Counted from the first letter of the stretch, positions 45,060-53,573 are shown. The stretch: DNA of 64,000 nt from Flavobacterium sp. Leaf82 (GCF_001422725.1 NZ_LMMA01000003.1:62001-126000); one strand, 5' to 3'. The notes: generated from the letters alone by a model not told the origin. Made by a program: numbers and translations.

Positions 45060-45515
45060 ATGACAATAATCAATCTCACCACAAAAATAAAAGCGCCAAA
45101 ACAACTCGTTTTTGATGCATCACGAAATATTGATATTCACCAGAAATCTGCGAGTAAATCAAATGAGGTTGCCATCGCAGGAGTAACATCCGGTTTAATT
45201 AATTTAAACGAAACGGTAACCTGGTGGGGCAAACATTTAGGGTTTTATCTCAAACATAAAAGCCGAATTACCGCAATGACCTTTTATCATTATTTTGTAG
45301 ATGAAATGGAAGAAGGAAAATTCAAGTTCTTTAAACACGAACATTTTTTTGAAGAAGAGAATGACATTACAATTATGACGGATAAAATGCAATATGAAAC
45401 TCCGTTTTCAATTTTTGGAAAATTATTTGATGTTTTATTCCTGAAAAGACATCTCACTAATTTTCTTTTAGAGAGGAATAAGGTGTTAAAAGAAGTTTCA
45501 GAAAAAATTAATTAA
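45060..45515 (+). CDS. SRPBCC-superfamily protein (START/Bet v 1-like fold)
   Basis: A 151-residue protein: INLTTKIKAPKQLVFDASRN at the N-terminus (the IxAPxxxVFD pattern), DIHQKSASKSNEVAIAG, NETVTWWGKHLGFYLKHKSR, and a C-terminal helix LFLKRHLTNFLLERNKVLKE. This fold binds hydrophobic ligands; related proteins are described as cell-division-inhibitor-like or unnamed SRPBCC proteins next to TIGR01777 epimerases. The repeat array separates it from the epimerase gene, so it may or may not share the operon. Confidence 0.8.
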   Translation: MTIINLTTKIKAPKQLVFDASRNIDIHQKSASKSNEVAIAGVTSGLINLNETVTWWGKHLGFYLKHKSRITAMTFYHYFVDEMEEGKFKFFKHEHFFEEENDITIMTDKMQYETPFSIFGKLFDVLFLKRHLTNFLLERNKVLKEVSEKIN

Positions 45516-45527
45516 TATAATTTTCTT

Positions 45528-45535
45528 ACTTTTAC
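45528..45535 (+). promoter_or_regulatory. -7-like box TACTTTTA for the DUF1090-like gene
   Basis: TACTTTTA differs from TAnnTTTG at the last base. The same TACTTTTACG context precedes the amino-acid dehydrogenase gene at 60090, supporting it as a real variant. Confidence 0.4.
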
Positions 45536-45584
45536 GAAATGCTACTCTTTGTTGTAGTTTAAATTAAAATTAAAAAAAAGACTT

Positions 45585-45983
45585 ATGACTTTAAAAACTA
45601 AAATTTTATCAATAGCATTTTTTGCTATTTCATTTATAGGATTTTCGCAAACTAATTGTGCAACTTTAAAAGGTTGTGAAAGAAAATTATGTGAGTTAAA
45701 CACTAAATTAGCAGCTGCTAAAAAAGCAGGGAATCAAAACCAAATAAAAGGAGTTGAAGATGCTATTTCGAAAACCAAAAAGAATTGCACCACAAAAACA
45801 GTAACTACGGATCTTGATAAAAAAGTAAAAGAAAAACAACAAAAAGTCAACGAAAGAACTGCCGATTTAAACGAAGCAATTAAAGACAAAGAAAGCAAGG
45901 AAAAAATCGACAAAAAAAGAAAAAAATTAGAGGAAGCAAAAGCTGATCTGAATAAAGCTTTGATGGAACAAAAAACGAAATAA
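45585..45983 (+). CDS. DUF1090-like secreted coiled-coil protein
   Basis: A 132-residue protein with a signal peptide ending IGFSQ and a mature part that begins NCATLKGCERKLCELNTKL, followed by a heptad-rich helix with KKAGNQNQIKGVEDAISKTK and KNC. This resembles the periplasmic DUF1090 (YqjC) family. The C-terminal 60 residues are a highly charged Lys/Glu coiled coil (DLDKKVKEKQQKVNERTADL). The function is unknown. Confidence 0.7.
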   Translation: MTLKTKILSIAFFAISFIGFSQTNCATLKGCERKLCELNTKLAAAKKAGNQNQIKGVEDAISKTKKNCTTKTVTTDLDKKVKEKQQKVNERTADLNEAIKDKESKEKIDKKRKKLEEAKADLNKALMEQKTK

Positions 45984-46094
45984 TAGTTTTAAATTTTTTC
46001 TCTAGCAGATTTAGCAGATTGGGCAGATTTTTAAAATATTAATTTCAATTAAACTGATTCTTTCACTTTCTTTTAAAATGAAACTCTGATTTTA

Positions 46095-46193
46095 TGGTTT
46101 GCGTGAGGGATAGAAGCGGATAGCCCACAGCCTGACGAAGGAAGTGCGAGGACTTGCAGCGAATAGCCCGACCCGGAGGGATACGCCCAAAAT
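46095..46193 (+). ncRNA. Candidate structured RNA element (GCGTGAGGGATAG ... CGACCCGGAGGGATACGCCC)
   Basis: A GC-rich island in an AT-rich spacer: TTTGCGTGAGGGATAGAAGC, then a variable hairpin zone with AAGTGCGAGGACTT, then GAATAGCCCGACCCGGAGGG and ATACGCCCAAA. The ends can pair (TTTG and CGT with ACG and CAAA). The flanks recur at 62943-62996 around a different hairpin (GCTACCGAAGTAGC), the pattern expected of an RNA whose stem is conserved but not its sequence. It might be a Flavobacteria RNA motif such as Flavo-1; that identity is a guess to be tested. Confidence 0.5.
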
Positions 46194-46214
46194 AACATTT
46201 TAAATGTCTTCATA

Positions 46215-46250
46215 AAAAACCCGATGTTCAAAACAACATCGGTTTTTTTA
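46215..46250. terminator. Bidirectional terminator after the structured element
   Basis: CCGATGTT (46221-46228) and AACATCGG (46235-46242) form a hairpin flanked by A and T runs, between converging genes. Confidence 0.85.
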
Positions 46251-46275
46251 TTATGCATTGAAAGAGAATTATATA

Positions 46276-46680
46276 TTAAATGTCTTCTCTATTGGTAGCC
46301 TTCATTACAAAAGTAAAATACAAAAAAACGGTAAGGGCATTGATAAATAAATGCTCAAGAAAAACATAAATACTCATTGGAGGCATAAACCAGCTAAAAA
46401 CGCAAGTTCCAAAATATGCACTTAGATAAAGCATTGTTTTTTGATAGAAGATTACAATTTTTTTATTGATGTGAAACAACAAAAACAACCATAAAATCAA
46501 TTTATTATTTAGCGCCATCGCAAAAACCAAAGAAAAAGCACAAACGAATATGGTAACGCCAAAGTAAGACTCAATCATAAGAGGCCAGATAAAACAGATG
46601 AAGAAATTCCATCCAAAAAACAAGGCCAGAAATTGTAAAAAAGTAAATTTAAATCTTAAAAAGTATATGTTTTCTTCCAT
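46276..46680 (-). CDS. Small multi-pass membrane protein
   Basis: A 134-residue protein with about four hydrophobic segments (FTFLQFLALFFGWNFFICFI, FGVTIFVCAFSLVFAMAL, LYLSAYFGTCVFSWFM, FINALTVFLYFTFVMKA). I do not recognise the family. It follows the UbiA-like gene by 19 bases and probably shares its transcript and membrane pathway. Confidence 0.55.
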   Translation of the reverse strand: MEENIYFLRFKFTFLQFLALFFGWNFFICFIWPLMIESYFGVTIFVCAFSLVFAMALNNKLILWLFLLFHINKKIVIFYQKTMLYLSAYFGTCVFSWFMPPMSIYVFLEHLFINALTVFLYFTFVMKATNREDI

Positions 46681-46699
46681 AAAATATCATGAATACAAT

Positions 46700-47506
46700 T
46701 TATAAAAAAACCATCATGAGCCACCAAAAAATTGGTACGCTTTCGACCCAGAAAGAAGTATAATATTTAGAACGATTTGGGTTTGCAAATAATATGAACA
46801 TCATTAACATGACGACCATAATAAGGTTAATAATGAGATCGTGAAATGTGAATGTCAAAATTCCGACAATCCAAAACGGAATTAAAAGTGAGAATCCCAG
46901 AATCTTAGTGCGCTTCACGCCTATTGTTTGCGGAACAGTTTTGAGATGCGGATCGTCATTTGCCAAATCTAAAATCTCAAAAACTAAAATCAGGACAAAA
47001 ACTAAGACAAAGCGCTGAATGCATTTTATAAAAAAGTTGGGTGAAAACGGAATTTCGGCATTGATATATGGCAAAACCAAAGTGGCTCCAACCCAACAAA
47101 GTGCAACGATATATATTTTGACTCCTGCCCAATTTCGGGCGTTTTTTCTATTGGGGAAAAACGGAAGTGTATAAAGCGCGGTTATTGCAAAAATCACTAC
47201 CGAAACAATTTGTGTAATTCGCTTTAGATGGAAAAAATAATAGCCAACCAAAATCACCGAAATCAGACTTAAAACAGCGATAATTTTCAATTGATTTCCT
47301 ATTGGTTTTTGCTGCAAACGAACCAGCGCGTCATATTTAACAAAATTATACCCCACAATTGTTCCAAAAAAAACAAACAGAGCCATTGGCTCATCATACT
47401 GAATATGAAATACATGAAACGTAACCCGTACTAAAGCATAACAGGATAAAGCCACATGAATACTGCTATTCAGGTAAAAATCGAATATCTGTTTTAATAG
47501 TTTCAT
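46700..47506 (-). CDS. UbiA-superfamily-like membrane protein (divergent prenyltransferase)
   Basis: A 268-residue protein with seven to nine membrane segments. The region VFEILDLANDDPHLKTVPQTIGVKRTK, read in part as ILDLANDDPHLKTVPQTIGV, resembles the second aspartate motif of UbiA enzymes in flavobacteria. The first motif, normally NDxxDxxxD, is replaced by YNFVKYDALV, so enzyme activity is uncertain. It is the first gene of a two-gene minus-strand unit, divergent from gcvP. Confidence 0.7.
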   Translation of the reverse strand: MKLLKQIFDFYLNSSIHVALSCYALVRVTFHVFHIQYDEPMALFVFFGTIVGYNFVKYDALVRLQQKPIGNQLKIIAVLSLISVILVGYYFFHLKRITQIVSVVIFAITALYTLPFFPNRKNARNWAGVKIYIVALCWVGATLVLPYINAEIPFSPNFFIKCIQRFVLVFVLILVFEILDLANDDPHLKTVPQTIGVKRTKILGFSLLIPFWIVGILTFTFHDLIINLIMVVMLMMFILFANPNRSKYYTSFWVESVPIFWWLMMVFL

Positions 47507-47602
47507 TTCTTAAATCTAATCAATTATTAACAAATCAACTCATTAGTTGTAAATTTCATAAAAATTGAAGTTAAAAATACCTATTAAATTATTAATAATA
47601 CT

Positions 47603-47610
47603 TAATTTTG
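47603..47610 (+). promoter_or_regulatory. -7 box TAATTTTG of gcvP
   Basis: TAATTTTG matches TAnnTTTG and is 116 bases upstream of the gcvP ATG, giving an unusually long leader for this window. Confidence 0.5.
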
Positions 47611-47726
47611 CGCCACAAAAAAACAACACATTTACTATAAAATGTAATAAACCTTGTGTAACACTTGATTAGATCAAAACAATGCACTTTGCAAATTACA
47701 TTCTTTAAAAAATTAGATAGCTACAA

Positions 47727-50576
47727 ATGAAAACAGATGCTTTTGCTTTAAGACACATTGGCCCAAGAGAAACAGATCTTCAACACATGTTACAAACCAT
47801 TGGGGTTGAATCGATCGAACAACTTGTTTACGAAACCCTTCCGGATGACATTCGTTTAAAAGCACCTTTAAATTTGGATCCTGCAATGACGGAGTACGAG
47901 TTTGCAAATCATATTCAGGAATTAGGGAAGAAAAATAAAGTATTCAAATCATACATTGGTTTGGGTTATCACCCTACTATCGTTCCGGCTCCAATTCAGA
48001 GAAATATCTTCGAGAATCCAGGATGGTATACTGCTTATACACCTTATCAGGCAGAAATTGCTCAAGGTCGTCTTGAAGCAATTCTAAATTTCCAAACTAC
48101 TGTTATTGAATTAAGTGGAATGGAAATTGCAAACGCTTCTTTACTTGATGAAGGAACTGCTGCTGCCGAAGCTATGGCTTTGTTATTTGATGTTCGTACA
48201 CGTGATCAAAAGAAAAGTAATGTAAACAAGTTCTTCGTTTCTGAAGAAATTTTACCACAAACTTTATCAATACTACAAACTCGTTCAACTCCTATTGGGA
48301 TTGAATTAGTGGTTGGAAATCACGAAAACTTTGATTTTTCTAATGAGTTCTTCGGAGCTATTTTACAATATCCTGGAAAATACGGTCAGGTAAACGATTA
48401 CAGCGCTTTTGTTGCTAAAGCAAAAGAAAACGAAATCAAAGTTGCCTTTGCTGCCGATATTTTATCATTAGCGACTTTAACTTCTCCGGGAGAAATGGGA
48501 GCTGCAGTAGTAGTTGGAACTTCACAACGTTTTGGTGTACCAATGGGTTATGGTGGTCCTCACGCTGCTTTTTTTGCTACTAAAGACGAATACAAAAGAT
48601 CTATGCCAGGTCGTATTATTGGAGTTTCTATTGATGTAAACGGAAACCGTGCTTTACGTATGGCACTAGGAACTCGTGAGCAACACATTAAACGTGAAAA
48701 AGCAACTTCAAACATTTGTACTGCTCAGGTTTTACTAGCAGTTATGGCCGGAATGTACGCGGTTTACCACGGACCAAAAGGATTACAATATATTGCAAAC
48801 AAAGTTCACGCATCGGCGGTTACAACTGCTGAAGCTTTAAATAAATTAGGCGTTTTTCAAACCAATACAGCTTACTTTGATACTATTTTAGTAAAAGCAG
48901 ATGCTCAAAAAGTAAAAGCGATTGCAGAGAAAAACGAAGTAAACTTTTACTATGTTGATGCTGATACGATTTCTATTTCGTTAAACGAAACGACTTCAAT
49001 TAACGACATCAACCAAATTATTGCGATTTTTGCTGAGGCTTTAGGAAAAGAAACTTTCACCGTTAATGAATTAACTGCTACAAGTCAGTTGCCTGCTTCA
49101 TTAGAAAGAACATCTTCTTTCTTGACGCATGATGTTTTCAACAACCATCATTCAGAAAGTCAGATCATGCGTTACATCAAAAAATTAGAACGTAAAGATT
49201 TATCATTGAATCATTCGATGATTTCATTAGGTTCTTGTACGATGAAATTAAACGCAGCTTCAGAAATGTTGCCTCTTTCAATGCCAAACTGGAACAGCAT
49301 TCACCCATTTGCACCAGTAGAACAAGCGGAAGGTTATATTACAATGCTTAAAAAATTAGAAGAGCAATTAAATGTAATTACAGGATTTACCGGAACAACA
49401 TTACAACCAAACTCTGGAGCTCAGGGAGAATATGCTGGTTTAATGGCGATTCGTGCTTACCACTTATCTAGAAACGAAGGTCACCGTAATGTATGTTTAA
49501 TTCCATCATCAGCTCACGGAACAAACCCTGCTTCTGCAGCGATGGCCGGAATGAAAATCATCGTTACTAAAACGACTCCGGAAGGAAACATCGACGTAGA
49601 AGATTTAAGAGAAAAAGCGATTGAACACAAAGATGATTTATCTTGTTTAATGGTAACTTATCCTTCGACTCACGGAGTTTTTGAATCTTCGATTATCGAA
49701 ATCACAAAATTAATCCACGATAATGGCGGATTAGTATATATGGATGGTGCAAACATGAACGCACAAGTTGGATTAACAAATCCTGCTACAATTGGTGCTG
49801 ACGTTTGTCACTTAAACTTACACAAAACATTCGCTATTCCTCACGGTGGTGGCGGACCTGGTGTTGGACCAATTTGTGTAAACGAAAAATTAGTTCCGTT
49901 TTTACCAACTAACCCAATCCTTAAAGTAGGTGGCGAACAAGCGATTACAGCAATTTCATCTGCACCTTACGGATCTGCTTTAGTATGTTTAATCTCTTAC
50001 GGTTACATCACAATGATGGGAGCTGAAGGATTAAAAAGCGCTACAGAACACGCTATCTTGAATGCTAACTACATGAAATCTCGTTTCGAAGGACACTACC
50101 CAATTCTTTATACTGGAGAATGCGGAAGAGCAGCTCACGAAATGATTTTAGATTGTCGTTCGTTTAAAGAAAACGGAATCGAAGTTGGTGATATCGCAAA
50201 ACGTTTGATGGATTACGGTTTCCACGCTCCTACGGTTTCTTTCCCTGTAGCTGGAACTTTAATGATCGAACCAACTGAATCTGAAGATTTAGCAGAATTA
50301 GATCGTTTTTGTGATGCTCTTATTTCAATCAGAAAAGAAATTGAAGTTGCAACAGCCGATGATAAAAACAACGTATTGAAAAATGCGCCACACACCTTGG
50401 CAATGTTAACAACTGACAATTGGGATTTTCCTTATACAAGAGAAAAAGCGGCTTACCCATTAGAGTACATCGCCGAAAATAAATTCTGGCCATCTGTTCG
50501 TCGTGTAGATGATGCATACGGTGACCGAAACTTAATTTGCAGCTGTGCTCCAATCGAAGCTTACATGGAAAACTAA
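47727..50576 (+). CDS. gcvP: Glycine dehydrogenase (aminomethyl-transferring), P-protein of the glycine cleavage system
   Basis: A 949-residue single-chain P-protein with both halves fused. It starts FALRHIGPRETDLQHMLQTI; the N-terminal half has YTPYQAEIAQGRLEAILNFQ and the C-terminal half the PLP lysine in NLHKTFAIPHGGGGPGVGP (Lys700). It decarboxylates glycine and passes the aminomethyl group to lipoylated GcvH. gcvT and gcvH are not in the window. It has a 116-base leader with no glycine-riboswitch features that I can see, and its own terminator. Confidence 0.97.
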   Translation: MKTDAFALRHIGPRETDLQHMLQTIGVESIEQLVYETLPDDIRLKAPLNLDPAMTEYEFANHIQELGKKNKVFKSYIGLGYHPTIVPAPIQRNIFENPGWYTAYTPYQAEIAQGRLEAILNFQTTVIELSGMEIANASLLDEGTAAAEAMALLFDVRTRDQKKSNVNKFFVSEEILPQTLSILQTRSTPIGIELVVGNHENFDFSNEFFGAILQYPGKYGQVNDYSAFVAKAKENEIKVAFAADILSLATLTSPGEMGAAVVVGTSQRFGVPMGYGGPHAAFFATKDEYKRSMPGRIIGVSIDVNGNRALRMALGTREQHIKREKATSNICTAQVLLAVMAGMYAVYHGPKGLQYIANKVHASAVTTAEALNKLGVFQTNTAYFDTILVKADAQKVKAIAEKNEVNFYYVDADTISISLNETTSINDINQIIAIFAEALGKETFTVNELTATSQLPASLERTSSFLTHDVFNNHHSESQIMRYIKKLERKDLSLNHSMISLGSCTMKLNAASEMLPLSMPNWNSIHPFAPVEQAEGYITMLKKLEEQLNVITGFTGTTLQPNSGAQGEYAGLMAIRAYHLSRNEGHRNVCLIPSSAHGTNPASAAMAGMKIIVTKTTPEGNIDVEDLREKAIEHKDDLSCLMVTYPSTHGVFESSIIEITKLIHDNGGLVYMDGANMNAQVGLTNPATIGADVCHLNLHKTFAIPHGGGGPGVGPICVNEKLVPFLPTNPILKVGGEQAITAISSAPYGSALVCLISYGYITMMGAEGLKSATEHAILNANYMKSRFEGHYPILYTGECGRAAHEMILDCRSFKENGIEVGDIAKRLMDYGFHAPTVSFPVAGTLMIEPTESEDLAELDRFCDALISIRKEIEVATADDKNNVLKNAPHTLAMLTTDNWDFPYTREKAAYPLEYIAENKFWPSVRRVDDAYGDRNLICSCAPIEAYMEN

Positions 50577-50601
50577 AAATTAGTTTTTTAATATTATATC
50601 C

Positions 50602-50638
50602 AAACCCGACAGGTCTAAACTTGTCGGGTTTTGTTTTT
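50602..50638 (+). terminator. Terminator of gcvP
   Basis: AAACCCGACA (50602-50611) pairs with TGTCGGGTTT (50622-50631) and is followed by GTTTTTT, 25 bases after the stop codon. Confidence 0.9.
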
Positions 50639-50651
50639 TATTTTATATTTT

Positions 50652-50699
50652 GTTTCAGGTTTCAAGTTCTCGCATAACGTGAAACCTGAAACTTGAAAC
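50652..50699. repeat. Modular inverted repeat (GTTTCAGG / GTTTCAAG units)
   Basis: GTTTCAGGTTTCA (50652-50664) is exactly complementary to TGAAACCTGAAAC (50680-50692). An overlapping second unit, GTTTCAAGT, has its complement ACTTGAAAC at 50691-50699, so the order is X Y x' y' as in the element at 15018. A T run follows, so it may back up the gcvP terminator. Confidence 0.7.
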
Positions 50700-50808
50700 A
50701 TTTTTTTAATTTCACCTACAATCTCAAACGTTTGAAATCTCGGTAAAAATCAAAAATCATTAAAAAATAAACAATATATTCCACAAATAATTATTATTTC
50801 ATAATTAT

Positions 50809-50842
50809 ATGCATGCATAGTATTTTTTATGATAGTTATCAT
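50809..50842. promoter_or_regulatory. Two palindromes upstream of the KAS III gene
   Basis: TATGCATGCATA (50809-50820) is a perfect 12-base palindrome and ATGATAGTTATCAT (50829-50842) an inverted repeat with 6-bp arms. A promoter-like TACTTTAG follows at 50854-50861. The 11 bases ATGCATGCATA recur at 59057-59067, over the promoter of the acyl-CoA dehydrogenase gene. I infer operator sites. Confidence 0.45.
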
Positions 50843-50890
50843 GATTTTATTTATACTTTAGCAATAAATTTATCGGATAATTATTGAATA

Positions 50891-51949
50891 ATGAAAATAA
50901 AAATAATAGGCATAGGAAGTTATATTCCAAATAAAGAAGTAAGCAATACTGATTTTGACAAACATGTTTTTTTAAATGAAGACGGAACTCCTTTTGCTTA
51001 CCCGAACGAAGTTGTAATTAAAAAATTCAAAGGGATTACCGGAATTGAAAACCGTCGTTATGCCGAAGATCAACATACCTCATCTGATTTAGCTTTTTTT
51101 GCTGCCGAAAGAGCACTTGAAAACGCTAAAATCGATCGCGAAACATTAGACTATATAATTTTTGCCCATAATTTTGGCGATGTAAAATCAGGAACAAATC
51201 AATCTGATATTTTACCAAGTTTAGCAACACGCGTTAAAAATAAATTGGACATCAAAAACCCTAAATGTGTAGCGTATGACATTCTTTTTGGATGTCCGGG
51301 ATGGATAGAAGGTGTTCTTCAGGCAAATGCGTTTATCAAATCTGGTATGGCAAAACGCGTTTTGGTAATTGGGGCTGAAACTTTATCGAGAGTAGTTGAT
51401 GATCACGATCGTGATTCTATGATTTATTCTGATGGTGCAGGAGCTTCAATTTTAGAAGCTTCTGATGATGAGGCAGGATTATTATCTTACGAAAGTGCCA
51501 CTTTTGCAAATGATGAAGCCAACTTCTTGTACTTTGGAAAATCATATAATCCAGATTTAGATCCGGATATTAAATACATTAAAATGTATGGTCGTAAAAT
51601 TTACGAATTTGCATTAAGCCAGGTTCCATGTGCGATGAAAAGCTGTTTGGACAAAAGCGGAATCGCAATTGATGACGTAAAGAAAATACTGATTCATCAG
51701 GCTAATGAAAAAATGGATGAAGCAATTATTGCACGTTTTTACAAACTATACGACAAAACTGCTCCAGAAAACATTATGCCAATGAGTATTCACGATTTAG
51801 GAAACAGCAGCGTTGCAACGGTTCCTACTTTATATGATTTACTGATTCAGGGAAAACTGGAAAATCATGAGATTAACAAAGGCGATGTTGTCATTTTTGC
51901 TTCGGTTGGAGCAGGAATGAATGTCAATGCATTTGTATATAGATATTAG
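50891..51949 (+). CDS. 3-oxoacyl-ACP synthase III (FabH/KAS III-like)
   Basis: A 352-residue thiolase-fold condensing enzyme with the full KAS III triad: Cys135 in ILFGCPGWIEGV, His269 in ILIHQANEKMDE and Asn305 in LGNSSVATVP. It is longer than typical FabH, with an insert after SNTDFDKHVF that includes EDGTPFAYPNEVV. It may start fatty acid synthesis or make a special acyl chain; it stands alone, away from fab genes, so I do not assign the fabH name. Palindromes lie upstream. Confidence 0.85.
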   Translation: MKIKIIGIGSYIPNKEVSNTDFDKHVFLNEDGTPFAYPNEVVIKKFKGITGIENRRYAEDQHTSSDLAFFAAERALENAKIDRETLDYIIFAHNFGDVKSGTNQSDILPSLATRVKNKLDIKNPKCVAYDILFGCPGWIEGVLQANAFIKSGMAKRVLVIGAETLSRVVDDHDRDSMIYSDGAGASILEASDDEAGLLSYESATFANDEANFLYFGKSYNPDLDPDIKYIKMYGRKIYEFALSQVPCAMKSCLDKSGIAIDDVKKILIHQANEKMDEAIIARFYKLYDKTAPENIMPMSIHDLGNSSVATVPTLYDLLIQGKLENHEINKGDVVIFASVGAGMNVNAFVYRY

Positions 51950-51967
51950 ATATAGTTTACAGTCACA

Positions 51968-52006
51968 GTATTCAGTCTCAGTTTACTGAAAACTGAGACT
52001 GAATAC
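51968..52006. repeat. Perfect 17-bp inverted repeat after the KAS III gene
   Basis: GTATTCAGTCTCAGTTT (51968-51984) is exactly complementary to 51990-52006, with a 5-base loop. It begins 19 bases after the stop codon and is followed by a conventional terminator, so it is a tandem hairpin region. It belongs to the CAGT/ACTG family. Confidence 0.8.
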
Positions 52007-52017
52007 CGAAAACTAAG

Positions 52018-52046
52018 AAAGTCCGCATTTTAAAATGCGGACTTTT
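52018..52046 (+). terminator. Terminator of the KAS III gene
   Basis: The palindrome AAAGTCCGCATTT / AAATGCGGACTTT is followed by TTAG after five T. It immediately precedes the promoter of the next gene. Confidence 0.85.
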
Positions 52047-52049
52047 TAG

Positions 52050-52057
52050 TATATTTG
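52050..52057 (+). promoter_or_regulatory. -7 box TATATTTG of the methyltransferase gene
   Basis: TATATTTG is an exact TAnnTTTG match 53 bases upstream of the ATG at 52111. Confidence 0.6.
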
Positions 52058-52083
52058 CGACCTAATTATAAAATAAAGAACGA

Positions 52084-52109
52084 GAGATTGTTTCGTTCCT
52101 CGCAACGAC
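52084..52109 (+). repeat. REP-like unit in the 5' leader of the methyltransferase gene
   Basis: GAGATTGTTTCGTTCCTCGC and the next six bases match the unit at 62832-62857 at 23 of 26 positions. It lies between the -7 box and the ATG, ending one base before the start codon, so it would be part of the message. Confidence 0.7.
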
Positions 52110-52110
52110 T

Positions 52111-52638
52111 ATGTACGAAAAAACGTTTCCAAATAAAAGATTCAAACTTACTTTAGAGTTTTTACAAAAACACGTTAAGACATCTGAAACCATTTTTGAT
52201 TTTGGTGTACCAAATCCGTTTTCTAAAATAATGGAAGAAAATGGTTATACCGTAAAAAACACAAAAGGCGAAGATTTAGACAACGATCAAAAGGCACTAC
52301 AAACAGAAGAATATACCGTTTTTACTGCATTTGAAATTTTCGAACACTTGCTGAATCCATATACCATTCTGCAAAACGTAAAATGTGACAAGTTGTTAAT
52401 TTCAATTCCGTTACGTTTATGGTTTTCACCGGCATATCGTTCTAAAACAGATATGTGGGACAGGCATTACCATGAATTTGAAGATTGGCAGCTAGACTGG
52501 CTTTTAGAAAAAACAGGCTGGAAAATAACGGATCGCCAAAAATTCACACATCCCGTGAAAAAGTTTGGATTCAGACCTCTATTAAGATATTTCACTCCAA
52601 GATATTATATTGTAGTAGCAGAAAAAATCAAGATTTAA
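52111..52638 (+). CDS. SAM-dependent methyltransferase-like protein
   Basis: A 175-residue class I methyltransferase-like protein. The SAM-binding strand is degenerate (SETIFDFGVPNPFSKIMEEN), and the motif TVFTAFEIFEHLLNPYTILQ corresponds to the acidic turn and following helix of Methyltransf_11/23. The C-terminal part has DMWDRHYHEFEDWQLDWLLE, typical of enzymes acting on lipids or sugars. It is followed by a glycosyltransferase gene 86 bases downstream. The substrate is unknown. Confidence 0.72.
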   Translation: MYEKTFPNKRFKLTLEFLQKHVKTSETIFDFGVPNPFSKIMEENGYTVKNTKGEDLDNDQKALQTEEYTVFTAFEIFEHLLNPYTILQNVKCDKLLISIPLRLWFSPAYRSKTDMWDRHYHEFEDWQLDWLLEKTGWKITDRQKFTHPVKKFGFRPLLRYFTPRYYIVVAEKIKI

Positions 52639-52724
52639 GATTTTTGATTAACGATTTTTGATTTTTGATTTTTAGATGACACCAACAATCTAAAATCTAA
52701 AATCTAAAATCTAAAATTTTTTAC

Positions 52725-53573
52725 ATGAAATATTACATCGTTATTCCCGCGCACAACGAGCAAGATTTAATTGGCTTGACTTTGCAATCTTTAGTTACGC
52801 AAACTGTTTTGCCATCAAAAGTTGTTGTTGTTAACGACAACTCAACTGATAAAACAGAAGAAGTAGTATTGGGATTTGCAAAAGAAAATCCGTTTATATC
52901 TGTTGTAAATAAAACTTCGGACGCAATTCATATGCCGGGAAGCAAAGTAATTCAGGCATTTCAGAAAGGTTTCGAAACGCTGGATTCAAATTATGATATT
53001 ATTGTAAAAATAGATGGTGATTTAATTTTCCCGCCGAATTATTTTGAAACTATTATCAAACATTTTGAATCTGATCCCAAAATTGGAATGGTTGGAGGAT
53101 TTTGTTACATCGAAAAAAATGGCGATTGGATTCTAGAAAACCTAACCGATAAAGATCATATTCGTGGTGCATTGAAAGCGTATCGTGCGGCAGCTTATCA
53201 GCAAATTGGAGGTTTAAAACCTGCAATGGGTTGGGACACGGTAGATGAATTACTGTGCAAATATTATGATTGGAAAATAGTTACTGACGAATCTTTACAT
53301 GTAAAACACCTTAAACCAACAGGCGCAAATTACAACAAAACAGCACGTTATAAACAAGGAGAAGCTTTTTATACACTGGGATACGGTTTTTGGATTACCG
53401 CAATTGCATCAGCAAAGCTGGCAATGATGAAGAAAAAACCATTTTTATTTCTTGACTACATAAGAGGATTCTGGAAAGCAAAAAAAGCCAAAACACCTTT
53501 ATTAGTCTCCCCCGAACAAGCTAAATTTATAAGAAATTATCGTTTTCAAAAAATGAAACAGAAGCTTTTTTAG
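52725..53573 (+). CDS. Family 2 glycosyltransferase
   Basis: A 282-residue GT-A enzyme. It begins YYIVIPAHNEQDLIGLTLQS, followed by VVVNDNSTDKTEE and the metal motif KIDGDLIFPP (Asp-Gly-Asp), then DKDHIRGALKAYRAAAYQQI and GWDTVDELL, which fit polysaccharide or lipid-linked transferases. There is no membrane segment. The preceding 86-base gap is made of repeated AAATCT units. Acceptor and donor sugars are unknown. Confidence 0.88.
   Translation: MKYYIVIPAHNEQDLIGLTLQSLVTQTVLPSKVVVVNDNSTDKTEEVVLGFAKENPFISVVNKTSDAIHMPGSKVIQAFQKGFETLDSNYDIIVKIDGDLIFPPNYFETIIKHFESDPKIGMVGGFCYIEKNGDWILENLTDKDHIRGALKAYRAAAYQQIGGLKPAMGWDTVDELLCKYYDWKIVTDESLHVKHLKPTGANYNKTARYKQGEAFYTLGYGFWITAIASAKLAMMKKKPFLFLDYIRGFWKAKKAKTPLLVSPEQAKFIRNYRFQKMKQKLF

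Noticed and set aside
47611..47726. Glycine riboswitch in the gcvP leader
   Set aside because: The leader is AT rich and lacks the paired GGAGA-type cores and kink-turn of the glycine aptamer. It only shows a weak ACATTT/AAATGT stem.
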